From assembly GCA_023313575.1 (NCBI GenBank), contig JAJTTP010000005.1, forward strand, positions 744,001 through 808,000: a stretch of 64,000 nucleotides of DNA, written 5' to 3'. This stretch comes from Eutypella sp. D-1. Its lineage: Eukaryota; Ascomycota; Sordariomycetes; Xylariales; Diatrypaceae. Position numbers and translations under genes: made by a program. Below the pieces are notes generated by a model, which was not told the DNA's origin, ran no database searches, and saw nothing but the letters and a program-made list of their open reading frames with translations. Shown here in pieces: positions 11,584-23,965 of this stretch (positions are counted from its first letter, which is position 1; every line of letters starts with the position of its first letter).

Positions 11584-13114
11584 ATGATCAGTCAGCTATT
11601 CAGCGGACTCGCGGCTGCCGGCCTGCTAATGCCGGTGGCCCTCGCGCAATCGTGCGCCCCCGTGACCCCGAGAGCGGAGCCGGTCGTCGCGGAAGGTTAC
11701 GAGGCGCGCGTGATTCTCAACGGGCTGCAAAGGCCGCGACACCTCGCTTTCGATACTGAAGGCAACCTGCTAGTGTCGCAGCAGGGTGGGGCGGGAATCA
11801 GCCGAGTGGTGCTTGAAGAGTCAGCGGACGGCGAGGTCTGCGCCACGTCCAGCGACGTGCTCATCTCCGATCCATCGGTAAGGACGGGCTCCATCCACCC
11901 CGCTGTCTTAACAGGAGCATATCTCGCTGACTGGATCCGCGATGGAAGCTGAACCACGGTATCGCGCTCACACCCGACGGCGCCTCGCTCTTCGTCTCGA
12001 AGCTCTCGAGCGTAGACCTATACCCGTATGACGCCGCGGCGGGGACGGTCGGCGAGAAGAAGACGGTCATAGGAGGCATGACAAACGGCGGCCACCAGAC
12101 GCGGACGCTACTGGTTCCCGAGACGGCGCCCGACTTGCTCTACGTGCTCCGGGGTTCGGACGGCAACATTGACAACGCCACGACAGAGGAGGCCACCGCG
12201 CGGAGCATCATGAAGATATTCAACGTGACGGAGCTCCTAGCTACCACAGAGCCAATCGACTACGCGGCGGGTGGCGAAATCTCCGCATGGGGCCTCCGGA
12301 ACTCGGTCGGTGTTGGGGAAGACCCTTCGACCGGCGGCATCGTAAGTTCCCGACAGCTCTTACCAACGTGTACCCGGCGAGAAATTAATTATGGGGACTC
12401 ACTAACACATCTTCGTAGTGGACCGTGGAGAACTCGGCGGATGAGATCCACCGTAACGGCGTGGATCTACACAACGAAAACCCGGCTGAAGAAATGAACT
12501 ACCACGGAGTGGCGGGAGACGAGAGTAACGAGCTTGCGGGGGCCAACTACGGCTACCCTGTGTGCTTCGCAGCATGGGAGACGGAGGGAATCCCTGAGGG
12601 TAGGGAAATCACGGTGGGCTCGCAGTTTGGTGGCATAGACGGCACACCGTATGAAGAGGTAGCCTCCGGGGGAACCTTGGCTGAGGTCGACAACTTCTGT
12701 CGGACTGAGCGCCAGGGACCCCGTCTGGTCTTCCCCTCCCACACTGCCCCCCTCGATGTCAAGTTCAAGGCCGACGGTAGCGCCGCCTTCGTCGCATTCC
12801 ATGGAAGCTGGTAAGTTGATTACGCAACCATAGCAGGACCAATGGTGCCTGCAATTTAGATATGGGCTAACGTTACTTATAGGAACCGTAGCCCTGCCGA
12901 CGGATACCGTTTGGGCAGGATCGAGTTCAGCGGCGGGCAGCCAACGGCGGAGGTGTCAGATAAGGAGGCGGTCACCTACATTGTGCAGAACCAGGATAAC
13001 ACGCAGTGCCCCAACAACTGCTTCCGGCCAGTCGGCCTCGCGTTCGATAAGAAGGGGAGGCTTTTCATGACGAGTGATGCGACCGGAGAGTTGTTTGTGA
13101 TCACCGGTGCTTAG
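11584..13114 (+). CDS. secreted PQQ-type glucose/sorbosone dehydrogenase-like protein
   Basis: Exons 11584-11877, 11949-12341, 12419-12810 and 12883-13114 give 436 residues. The first 21 residues form a signal peptide (hydrophobic core AAAGLLMPVALA, cleavage before QSCAP). A six-bladed beta-propeller of the soluble quinoprotein class is indicated by GLQRPRHLAFDTEGNLLVSQ, LNHGIALTPDG (formed by splicing 11877 to 11949), ISAWGLRNSVGV, GANYGYPVCF, FPSHTAPLDVKF and FHGSWNRSPADGYR near the C-terminus. The last junction restores the tryptophan of GSW. The family oxidises pyranoses or sorbosone outside the cell, passing electrons to an acceptor. Fungal members related to CAZy AA12 bind pyrroloquinoline quinone, which fungi generally must obtain from outside. 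No cellulose-binding or cytochrome domain is attached. Alternative: a non-enzymatic propeller that has lost PQQ binding. Confidence 0.86.
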
Positions 13115-15170
13115 GCTATATTGAACATGAAGAGTGTGGTAGGTACGTCGAATTAGAATTAAAAGGCGTCTCAAAGAGGAACTTGAACCTACTATACTTA
13201 CGGCTCGCCCATTTGGATAGCAAGCCTGCCACAATACTTGATGCTGTTGTTATTTGAGGAATCAACTACTTGCAGATGTATGTTACAGGTGACCAATCAT
13301 GCCCAGTGTTTCTTGCATTGTAGAGGTATTGTGAGACCAGTCGCAGGTGTTGAACTGAGAGACCTGCTTTGCGGAAGGTGATTGGCATAAAATCTTCTAA
13401 AGTTTCAGGGGCGAAAGATAAGCAGCCCGCGGGTTACATCGATAAACTTGCAGTCATTCAAAACAACGCCGACGATCAACTTATGCAAACAATGCCTCAA
13501 TAAAGAAGCTGGGTCAAGACATACTTAGAGGTACATGATAAATCATCGATACTCGTGGACTTACGACTCACCCCTATTTAACTTCCATGTCGCAGTGGTT
13601 AAGGAAGGGCAGCGTCAGCGATAATAACGACTTTGATTGACGTTCTGGCCCGACAACCCAGCAGTATGGTACAGACGCTGCAGGAAAGAGGTTTCATTGT
13701 TTGGTTTCAATTGGTCCCCGAAGGGCGGGAGTGGTTTGCATCAATATTGAGAACGTGGGCAGATGGGCTTGGTTGGCTAAGTAATTGATACAGTTGTTCC
13801 AATCTGCCTATTGCTGTCCTATGTGTTAAGCGCTATCCTTAGGTATTAACCTTGATGTGTATGGTATGTAAGAGGTTGCATGCTGCATGTAATGACGATA
13901 AGAAGTGCATCAAGGGCTTTAACAAGTCTGGTACCTAGGTATGATTAAGTGGTTATTTAGTGAAGGCGGTTGCTGGGGAACCAACTCGATCGGGGGCGGG
14001 GCAACGGATCTAGAGCTAATCGCATCCACGGGTGTTTGCCTCTGGAGCACATACATATGCAGGACATATCTCATATGCGGGTATGCACGCCATTATGTCC
14101 CTGTATGTACTTATAGGTATGTTCCCAACCTTGGAAGTAGAGCCAGTCGGCCCTGGAGGGCAGCTCGAAGACAGGGATTAGGGTACATAACCACCTGCAT
14201 GGAAAGCAGGGCCCCGGGCAACCAGTGAACCAGGAAATACAAGGCGACATTGAGACGGGCGTCTATTTACTAGATGATAATTTATAGGAATTTCCCCATG
14301 TTTACGTTCTTTGTTGTTAGGTAGTTCGAGGTATACAGGGTAAAAATAATGATATAACTAACAGGCTTGTTATTTCTCAAATTCCTCTCTCCCATATATG
14401 TACTTGCATGCGAAAGGTTCCAAGCATCCATTCACCTGGTGTTAATTAACCTTTATAGTGTCCATATCCACAGATCTACACTTGTGGGCACTTCCGTCAG
14501 CTCCGTCTGGTCTAGACTCGACTTTAAAGTCTTCCCAAGTATGAGGTCATAGTTGAACCATCCTATCGAACTTTATTAACTACGAAGTACAACACACCCT
14601 GACACAGAAGCTAGGTATGTACTTCCTGGTATATCCTATATTATTCTGAGATTGAAGTACAACACTACCTAGGTAGGTCTTGAGGGTTTCTCTCGCTCCC
14701 GCGACTGCCGATTGGCGCAACTCAAATTCGAGTCGTGTCTCTGTCTCTCAGTGTCACCCAACGTCACTAATAACTTTGGAAGCGTCACTCACTCACTACC
14801 TACATATCGTACATATGTAGGTAACAATTACAAGTGTTATCCCCCGAAACCAATACACAGCGAAGGAGACATCAGACGATCATCCCATTTTGGAACAGAA
14901 GAATTCATCATACAACACACCACCTGCATCCATCAGATCTATCTTGCGGCGCATATAGTCTAGCTAGTAGACTGTACAATACTGTCAATACCATCAATAC
15001 TGCTACACTCCACTTTCTCACAGCTATCCATCACCAAGGGAAGAAGGTACCCATTTTCCCCAAAGAGCTGGCTCGCAAGCTCCGAGAGTAGATCATCATT
15101 GTCAACAGAGAGCAGTATATCTACCACAGCACTTACCCACAACCTCCGGGAGCACCATCACAGTAAGACC
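13115..15170. other. intergenic, no gene seen
   Basis: 2.1 kb with no supportable coding region. The right part, about 14.55-15.17 kb, has CTACCTAGGTAG-type words and CA/TC-rich stretches typical of the 5' leader of the MARVEL gene. Confidence 0.5.
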
Positions 15171-15817
15171 ATGGAGTTCGTGAAGTCGATCCTGCGCCTG
15201 GTGCAGTTCCTTTGGGTGCTGCTGGCGACGGCACTGATAGGCAATGTTGTGGCGACGAACGGCGGCGACGTTGCGAACGCTACTTTAAACTTCATCATGT
15301 TCGTCTGCGCCCTGGCCTGGGTCGCCATGCTCTACGGCCTCATCGCCCACTTCGCCGCCGCCCTCGACATCCCTATCGTCACCCTCGCTCTCGACGGCTT
15401 CACCACCCTCTTCACCTTCATCGGCTCCGTCGTACTCTCCGCGAAGCTTGGCGTAGTGAACTGTGGTGGGAATCTGGTAAGTCGGACCCCTTTCCACTAT
15501 CCCCACATTTCCCATTTCCTCGGCAATCCCTATTTGACACCTCTGTCCCAACTTCTCTGATGGCACTGCCCAGCCTATCGGTGTTGCGTCTACTAACGTC
15601 TGAATCTCCTGCGTTGTAGGACGACAAGGACCCCGGCTACATCGCCTTCGGCTCCTCCAACAACCAGAAGCGGTGTCGTGAGCTGCAGGCCGGCACCGTC
15701 TTTCTGTGGTTCCTGTTCATCACCTTCGCCGCGACCCTGTTCTTCGTCACCCGCGACTTCCGGCGCGTGGGCGGATCTCTGCGCAGAGGACCCAATATGT
15801 CCCAGATCGGCGTGTAG
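15171..15817 (+). CDS. MARVEL-domain membrane protein, NCE102/FHN1-like
   Basis: Exons 15171-15476 and 15620-15817 give 167 residues. Four membrane segments are visible: about 7-28 (start MEFVKSILRLVQFLWVLL), 41-60, 68-92 and 127-145. This is the four-helix plan of MARVEL proteins. The length, the GDVANATLNF loop and the late CGGNL-DDKDPGYIAFG loop fit the fungal non-classical-export family. In yeast, Nce102 sits in plasma-membrane eisosomes and senses sphingolipids. A similar role here is inference from the family. The donor at 15477 (GTAAGT) and the acceptor TTGTAG at 15617-15619 leave the frame intact. No ATG lies upstream in frame. Confidence 0.85.
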
Positions 15818-17609
15818 GGTACCATCGGTGCGAGCGACAATACCGACGACGAAGAAAGCAGCTGCGGCAAAAGCGGTGGCTTCTACAACGGTTGTCCAGG
15901 ATACGTGTGAATCTGGTATTCACCGGCGTACTGCGTTGCTGGCGGTAAAAGGAGAATGGGACTGGCGCTGTGCCCCTGTCGGCGGTTTAGTGAATCGGTT
16001 AGGAGTTGGTTGGGCGGGGAATGAGCTACGCTGGGAGGAGTATAAGGGATACCCGTTTTATGTGATAACTGTTATGGCTATATTATGCAAGGATTGAGAA
16101 AGGATGCTCTATGGCGTTATTGTGGTTCTGGAGTGGGCACCGTCTCTCAGCGCGACGAGGTATACATGCTTCTTGGGGTATTAGTACAAGTGCGGCCTTT
16201 GAGGGCCTTTGGAATTAGAGTAACGAATTGAATGTCCTAGTTAACGATATTGACTGTCATTGAACCTTAAGCCAAGCCTCTACGCGAGGTGTTTCATCGT
16301 GAGGGTAGTCAGAGGTCAGAGGACTTCCTTGGGCCCCTTCTCTCCTATGTAAGAGATCCTACATGACCTGAATGCCTCAGGCCAACCAAGATCCACCGTA
16401 AAGTCAGGATTTCTCGGCGTCACCACTTCACGTCTCGCGCTGCGTGCCTCGTCGTAATAAAGCCCAGTTTGACCATAACGTCGAGCAAATATAGATGCGG
16501 ACGGGACCCAGCAAGTTCAAACCTCGCTTGAGCTCCAGTGGGTGCCTAGTGCTGGTGAAAAATGAACAGGGTTCCCACGGAACCTGCCGTTGATGTCGGG
16601 CCCGACGCGTTGAGGAAGCTTGATGTCCCGCTTCTCAAAAAGGGTAGATACCCTCATTACAGATGCATTATGACTTTATGCGCCCCTGCGGCTTGGCCTG
16701 GAGACTAGAGTATGTTCCTGTGAAAATAGGAAGACATTGAAGTTATGTATGTGCACAGGGCAAGAGTGAGTCGTTCTCGACTCCCATCTCCCGCGGGTTG
16801 TGTTTATCAGAGATCCAGCGGCTGCCCGATTGTCGAAATTGTTCCAACTTCGGCTTGCACATATATATGTGGTCAGGTAGCACCAAGTCAATCGTGTACT
16901 CGCTCACTCTCTACACCACAAGAAATAATCCCTATTAGTGCTTACCAGGGCGGTAACTACTATAAATTATCGGGTACTTGTTCCGCCCTCTACTCCCTGT
17001 GATGCCAAGGACAAGGAGCCAGGTGCAGATACACGCCCCGGCACGGCCAGTCCCTCCGGGGTCGTACAAAAGGGGCTGGAGAAAGTCTCCCTTTGGACGA
17101 TGTAAAATGGCTGCCGTTTACGTACTTTCTGCTTGCTGAGTTTAGGCTTCCTTCTATCCTCTCGATGGCTACTAGGAACCATTGGACGAGAAAGTCCTAT
17201 ACTCAGTTCGGTTCAAATTTATAAAAATGTATACTATGTAGATAGATAGGCCTTTACAGCTGGGCTGGTCTATAAAAACTTGGCACAAATGGTCCCCAGG
17301 CTGGCCAGGGCATCTTAAACAAGCTTTACCCCTTAGGCTAAGCCTTCTGGGGATCGACGAAATTTGCACCGGCGTTAGCCACCAAATAGTAGTGGCGGGG
17401 GGTCCGTAGGAATGGTACCATCACATCTTCCCGAATAGTTAGTCCGCATCCCCCCCTTTTTTCCCTTTTCATAAATACCAGGCGCAGTCACGGTAGATCT
17501 CTTTAGAGATCGTGACCAATCTTGTCAGTCGTTCACTCGTTCACTCGCTCAGCTAGGAACCAACTCTAGTCACTCATTTACGCACAAAGAAAAGACAATA
17601 AAAACAACT
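15818..17609. other. intergenic, no gene seen
   Basis: 1.8 kb. It holds the 3' region of the MARVEL gene and, from about 17.45 kb, a CT/CACTC-rich leader and presumed promoter of the GPI-anchor candidate. A TTCACTCGTTCACTCGCTCA mini-repeat lies near 17530. No gene could be supported. Confidence 0.5.
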
Positions 17610-18372
17610 ATGTTGAACACCCTCGTCATCGTCTCCGCCGCCGCGGGCATGGCCGCCGCGCAGTCGTCCATGGGCAGCAGCCTCTTCATGCCCGCCTACG
17701 CCTTCGAGGGCAGCCAGACCATGGTGGCGTCTATCATAACCGCGGCGCCCACTGGGGCTGAGTTCTACGTCACGTGCGCCCCAAACGAGGATGACTGTGG
17801 GCTCGGTCCAGGGGCCATCGTGACGATGCAGCCTGGAACTTACGGGATCGGCATCAAGGAACCCGACTTGTGAGTGGATCCCAAGCCTTATCAACCTCTT
17901 CCCCTCACTCAGAAAGGTCATGTTGCCCTCCGTAGTGTCCAGGTTAGACTGACAAAAATCACCACCCCCCAACATCAGCACCCTGAGCCACCGCTGCGAG
18001 CTGGAGCAGCAGACCGCGATATGCACGTTGATGGCGGACGGGTCGGAGGCCAACGACCCGGGCACAGCGACCGAGACCATGACGGACATCACGACCGCGG
18101 ACTTCTTCCGCTTGGTCACCATCACCGCGGGGTTTGAGGCTCTCGCGGCCGCGACGGGCGGCGGTGAGAGTGCTGCCGCTAAGCCCACGCAATCTGGTGA
18201 TGCCGCTGACTCCGCGATTACGGCGCCGCCCACCCCGGGCACGGCGTCGTCAGATAGCGCCGCCGGTTCCGCGGAGGAGACGAGCCCCAGCACAGCGGCT
18301 GCGCCCCGCGCCACCCGCGATGCGGTCGCCGCTGGTTTCGCGGCGCTCATAGGCTGTGCCCTCGCTCTGTAA
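17610..18372 (+). CDS. secreted GPI-anchored cell-surface protein candidate
   Basis: Exons 17610-17869 and 17979-18372 give 217 residues. An N-terminal signal peptide (MLNTLVIVSAAAGMAAAQ) is followed by a compact domain with cysteines in CAPNEDDCG and in HRCELEQQTAICTL. The second pair is brought in by the splice (TTC-ACC-CTG). A Ser/Thr/Ala/Pro-rich stalk from about 130 to 195 and a hydrophobic tail (AVAAGFAALIGCALAL) end exactly at the stop, the layout expected for a GPI attachment signal. I recognise this as a common type of small ascomycete wall protein without an assigned activity. The four cysteines could form two disulphides. Function in adhesion, wall structure or host contact is only inference. 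Confidence 0.82.
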
Positions 18373-21317
18373 GATGGGGATGGAAGGGGTGGTGTGACGA
18401 GACGGTCGATGAGTTGTCGCTATAATCGGTTACGTCGCAACAGTAGAGATTCCACGATATCCAAGATACGAGTCATGTCTAGCCTTCTGAAAGAGCAGTA
18501 TAGATGAAAAGAACTTTTAATAATGAGGCCTATCTCTTCCGCGTTGATTCTCCCGCCTCCCTACCTATGCTTGCTTATTACACTCATATGCAGCGATTGG
18601 AATCGAGTAAATCCCTCTCTGATCCTGCGTCAAGTTGTGTCAACACGCATTACGTGATAGTTCGTTAAATAGCTACCTGTCAATGAATAACAAGCAGCCT
18701 TTCACCTCCAAGGCGCGAGTATGCGGTACTGCGCCAAGCACGTCCCTCGCCAGCGAACTATACGCCAGCGGACTAAATGGTCGTCCACAGTCCCAATGAC
18801 GGGGGCACGATTCTCTGATAGATGGGAGCGTTACTGTCTACAGCGAGGGTCAGAGACAGACAGGTCGCCTCAGACCGGGCTTATGCTGCATGTATACCTC
18901 TGCGCACAGCGTCAGACTTTCTTACATGATCATGTCGAGCTGTCCTCCAGAATGTCGTCCACGTGGATGCTGCCTCGCTTGTTTTATCATCGATCTTAAG
19001 TCTCTTTACAATTAGCGACGGTCGAGGCTCAACGATAGCAGCTTATCCCGCAGCGAGTCGCATCGGAGTTGGTAGCGGCTTGACGGCAGGCATATATCCT
19101 AGGCTCCGCGAGGACGCCGGTCGACGAGGTGGTTTATCCATCTTTTCACGTCTAATACTGGCACGGTCAGACTATGGTCCAGAGACGACCCTCCAACCTA
19201 GTGCACTCCAACACACTATATCACCCTGATCTGCCGCGTCCCATGTAGCGCTCTGTATAGATGACGCTTAAGTCCAGATGGCTGGGTAATTTACTCCCTC
19301 TTATTCCCTCCGGGGTGCTCCTAGCGACCGCCCGCATATGGGCGCACTTTCGAACGTGATAAGCATACAGTGAGGTGCGGGGACTTTTGAATTATAGGTT
19401 CGGATTTGGGTTTCATCATGAATGGCTAAGTCCACGTGACGTGTATGATTTTGAGTCAGTGTGTCATATTATTAGCCGTGAAGTCTACTGCGCCTGGGTC
19501 CGTCAGCCTGAGCACAGGCAGACATGACTTCGCGGCACTTAACTTTTGCCTGCACGTAACAGACACCTGGTTTAGCTTTACCAGCCTGTCGTTGTTTTGG
19601 GCTATCATGACCACATCTTGAGTCGATGCGGGCTTGTGATCACCCCGGCTGATGCTTAAACGTGAAGGTTGTCTTTGATCTCGCACGCAAAGCCATGTAA
19701 GTCATCGTGCTCAACTAGATGAACCTCTGTAGAAGCATTCAGTTCAGTGCAAGGTTGAAGTGAACTGATGGGTCTGCGGCAAGATTGGTGAATTTTAGGC
19801 GAATTTGGGCTATATTTCATTGTCCTGGGGGGTTTCGACGAACCTCGAAGCAGGGGCTGTGGCAATATGGGGGGCGGACGGGAGAAGAAGAGGAAGGTTG
19901 TTGTTTTTACAGTTAGAGTTTTTATAGTTATCCAGCACAATCTGGCTTTGATAAGGTTATAGTCGATGACTGCATAAGCCAAGACCGATGCATACCTATA
20001 ATTGCAACTGTGCAGATAAATAGATAGCGGACTGGATGTATGTTGGTGTAAGCTTGTCCTATGCGGAGAAAACATAATGACCTTATAAGTCATGTCGGGT
20101 CCGGGCGGAAGACCCACATATCCCGTCCTCTTCAGGGGATCGATCTATGGAGACTGGGCGGGGAGATGAGCTACGATGGAGCATCATCCATATGTTGCGA
20201 CTAGATTCACCATGGATCACAACGAGAAGAGAGTCGACGAGCCGGTTTCTCTAGCCTTGAAGCAGCACTGTATCCCCACGTAGGTAAGCAGCCAAGTAAA
20301 CTGTAAAATGGTGATGGGTTTTAGGTTTTCACGAGCGGAAAAATTGGTGGTGCGGTATCCTCACCTCCTAATAAGCTCAGAGTATAATATCAAAGTGAAA
20401 TATCGCAGGCTTCTGGCCCATGTAAACGCTAACAAATCATCAAATCTAAATATGCAGGTCAGATTTCACTCCTGCTACCTTGGTACGAAAAGGATAGCAA
20501 TACATACCGTATCTTCTCACGATCGCAGACCGCAGCACTGGGCTCTCTGTGATATAACATCGTTTGCCCGTTTATATTTTATCTCTGTGGCGGAGAGCCT
20601 GCAACGCCTGCTTGACGGCAGCTGATCGTCGGCGGGTCGGAGCTTCAAGTCGTGTGGAGATCCACTCGGAATTATTAACACCAATCACACGCCACCAATT
20701 GTATCGCTGTTTAACCCCACCAGTGTAGCTATGCCCCGCTAAGTACACTCTAACCCCGGGTTTAGCTCTTTTTTTTTTTTAGAAGAAGAAAGGTCCAGAC
20801 GGCGCAGAAGCTTGCTCGCTGAAATTTCGCATGTGTGACAAGCAGATTTATACATACAGTCAGCCTTTTAGGGTTGCGTGAGCTCCCTCCACACTCCCGA
20901 GGTCTTATCATCATTCTGCTGTCATCGGACGGCGGCGGCTTTAACGACAATTCCCTCTATCACCGTCCATATCTATGACGATACTGGATCTGGCATTTTC
21001 CGATGATAGAGGTCCCGTCCTATGCGAATTGACTGATTATACCGAAGTGCTGCCAGTTTTCCTGGGGAAAAAGTTAGTCCTTTTTTTTTCTTCTCCCCCC
21101 CCCCAAACCCTCTGTAGCTTAGCTTTCGGTCTTATCGTACGAGAACTGTATTTGTTCCGGCGTCAGCCGTCGGGTATGCCGGTAAAGATCCCGAACAGCT
21201 TTGTGGCCAGGACATACCATAGACCTCCGAAGAAATGTATCCGTCTCATATCTCCCGGTGCTCAGATATCTAATAGTCACCATTAAGCACCAGTCGATAT
21301 TTTACTCCGACCCGATC
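18373..21317. other. intergenic, no gene seen
   Basis: 2.9 kb without a supportable gene. Scattered short frames on both strands have no motifs or coherent composition. An 11-base T run with a following AG-rich run lies near 20770, and a T9/C10 run near 21083-21105. Confidence 0.5.
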
Positions 21318-22379
21318 ATGTTACGATCTCCCTTCCGCATCTTCCGCCTCTCGCCTCGGAGAACGGGGACAGGCACGTTACAACGAGTCACGCCGATATG
21401 GGAGGAAATAATCGGTAGGAGGACCTTCGTTTCGAGGAAGTCGCAAATCATGCCCTCGCGGCGCCCGACTTTGCCGCACACACTAGGATCGAGGACGAAG
21501 ACGAACCCCCTTCAAGCGACGATACGTAGACCGTTCCGCACGAACGTCAGACTGCGAGATCGGAAGACTACGTCAAAGAAACCCTCATCCTCTGCGGCCG
21601 CTGCGCAGGAACCCTTGACTCTGTCGGCGAGGCTGAAGAAGTTGTCGCGCGAGTACGGCTGGTCGGCGGTGGGCGTCTACCTGGCCCTGAGCGTCCTGGA
21701 TTTCCCATTCTGTTTCCTGCTCGTCCGCTTCGTGGGAACGGAGAAGATCGGTTAGTGGCTTGACTGGTGCTCGTACAAAATAACCGTCTGTCCTGAAGAA
21801 GGGGTGCACAGCCACTCCCACCGCATGCGTGCGGCGCTTGTTTGTGCTGCTTAGGGGAGGCTATGGAATGCGGGGTGTTGCTGACGGCGGCTTGTGAACA
21901 GGTCAAATCGAACACTTCATCGTCTCCAACGTGAAGAAGTTGATCCCCCAAGCGGTGGTAGACCGGTGGCGCGACTACCGAAAGGCCCTCAAGGAGTCGG
22001 AGAAAGAGCACCTCGGAAACAACGAGATCAGCGAGGACGTCGAGGCCGCTGGCTGGGGCGTCGAGGAGGCGGAGGCTCGGAACAAGTCAGAAGCCAGTGA
22101 GTAGTTTCCCACCACCACCATCTATCCAATCACCTATCCATCCCTAAGACCAGTGCCGCTTCGTCATGCGTGACACGAGGGACGAGAGTGAGGCTGATGA
22201 ACGGGAAACCACTACCCGTGTGGCGATTAGGTCTCGGAACACAGTTAGCTCTCGCATATGCCGTGCACAAGAGCTTCATCTTCATCCGCGTCCCGCTGAC
22301 CGCGGCTATCCTGCCCAAAGTTGTCAAGGTGCTCAGGTCATGGGGGTGGAACATTGGTAAGCGTCGGGGTGCTCGGTAG
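21318..22379 (+). CDS. mitochondrial DUF1279 (FAM210/Nat2-like) protein
   Basis: Exons 21318-21750, 21902-22096 and 22231-22379 give 258 residues. The first 90 residues are Arg/Ser-rich with almost no acidic residues (MLRSPFRIFRLSPRRTGTGT), a typical mitochondrial presequence. The DUF1279 domain begins near 100 with SARLKKLSREYGWSAVGVYL, runs through a first membrane helix (LALSVLDFPFCFLLVRFVG), and resumes after an acidic, charged insert of about 60 residues (SEDVEAAGWGVEEAEAR) with LGTQLALAYAVHKSFIFIRV, the second helix. It ends RSWGWNIGKR, the family's usual C-terminus. Yeast Nat2 and animal FAM210A/B share this domain; their molecular roles in mitochondria remain poorly defined. Splices at 21750/21902 and 22096/22231 are both phase 1 and rebuild Gly and Ser codons. 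Confidence 0.87.
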
Positions 22380-22856
22380 CTGTGTAACGTATGCCCAAGT
22401 CGGACCCGAAGGGCTCTGGGAAGGACTGAAGGCACAGGCAAGGCATAGGCAGGCACATGCAGACTCAAGACACGGGTGAGGCGCGGGTGAAGTAAAGTAG
22501 ATCGAGGTGCCTTCTGCTGTGGTGCCCTTCAATGTTCCTCGAGCCCGACTCCGTCGAGGGACAAGGACGGGGGAGAGGGGGGGGTCTTTAAGATCCAAGA
22601 TGTACGAAAGGTATGGTGTACCATCAGGTTAGATGATAGAGAAAATAGCCTCCGACCATGTAGAAAACTCCACATAGACATAAGAGCCGTCATAAACTAA
22701 CTGAGACGCAAGTCCATCACGCGATGCGCAAGAAAAATGAGAAGAATCGCACATGGTTCAATCATGGCTTCACAATGTACGCGTGTCCACGGGTATGTTG
22801 AGCTCTGCATAGTGTTTTGTGGTCTTGCGCCCGTCAAGTATCACTGGCCATGGACA

Positions 22857-22878
22857 CCTATCCTGGCTTCAGGATAGG
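22857..22878. repeat. perfect 9-bp inverted repeat
   Basis: CCTATCCTG, then a 4-base loop, then CAGGATAGG. It lies in intergenic DNA about 480 bases downstream of the DUF1279 gene. Role unknown. Confidence 0.6.
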
Positions 22879-23941
22879 TTCGGATCAAGAGCAGTCACGA
22901 TGATTTGTTAAGGGCCTACTAGGGCAACGGATAAAAAAATATTTTTTGGGGGATGAAATTTCCTGGAATGAATTACGGACCACGGAGTCTCTTTCTTCTC
23001 TTTATTGTTCAGCTAAGACCTAAGGTTTACTCAAATTGAAACTTAAAGGAAACTTCAACAGCTCCAAACCTAACACAAGAGGTTGTCTTTTTCTAGGTAG
23101 GCAAGCCGCATAAAAAGTTTGAGTCTACAGGTGGTTGCTTCCAAAGTTCCATACAACTTTATCCACGTCTAGTCATCCATTTAATCCCGATGTGCATGCA
23201 GGGGCGTCCGAGCAGCTGGCGCAGAAGAAGCTTGACGTTGAGCAAATGCCAGGTTCCCCTTACCCCGCCCCCTTTTCCCATTTTACCCCACCCTAACCCC
23301 CTAGCACGCCAGCCAAGTATTATTGTCGTCTACCGCTTGGCTGGCGAATGCTTCTGGTACGTAACCGCTTATCAGGTAGTATGTAGCTATAGATGACCAC
23401 TAGGTAGGTGTAGGCTGGCTGGAAGAGACATGACTACCTAGGTACACAGAGGAAAAGGTAGATGAGCCTTCCAGGTTGACTTATCCGGCTTTTCTGACGT
23501 GTCCAGTGTCACACGGTTTGATCTGAGTGGGCGGCGGAGTGGAAACGGAGAGAAATAAAGTTTTATGTGTAACGCACCGTCCTAACCTCTGAATCGGGCC
23601 AAGCACGACAAGGTGTAACTCGACCCTGCCATGTAATGATCACCTACCTAGACCTACATATCAAGTACGTAACTGTTGTTACCGGCGTGTGGAAGGGGCG
23701 TACGGCAAAGCCCGTGGCCTGCCCTTTCTTGAACTTAAAATCACCCTCGGAGCGGTGACACCTGCCGGTTGTTAGAACCAAAGACCCAGTAGCTGTTGCT
23801 CCTGACTCCTGAGGATGTAGTTCCCCCTCGCACTTGGGTAGGAGGTAGGTACATAATGTAGACGAGGCAGGACTTTGTTACCCGGTCGGATTGATCCCTT
23901 TAGTGTATATAGTTCGCAGCAGACAGCTTAAATACTTACAT

Positions 23942-23965
23942 ACTACCTACCTACCTACCTACCTG
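23942..23965. repeat. ACCT tetranucleotide microsatellite
   Basis: About five direct copies of CTAC/ACCT, continuing into CCTGTGTAGG. Simple repeat in intergenic DNA. Confidence 0.8.

Noticed and set aside
19656..20117. Minus-strand 153-codon frame
   Set aside because: No recognisable domain, signal peptide or plausible intron; surrounding spacer is similarly random.
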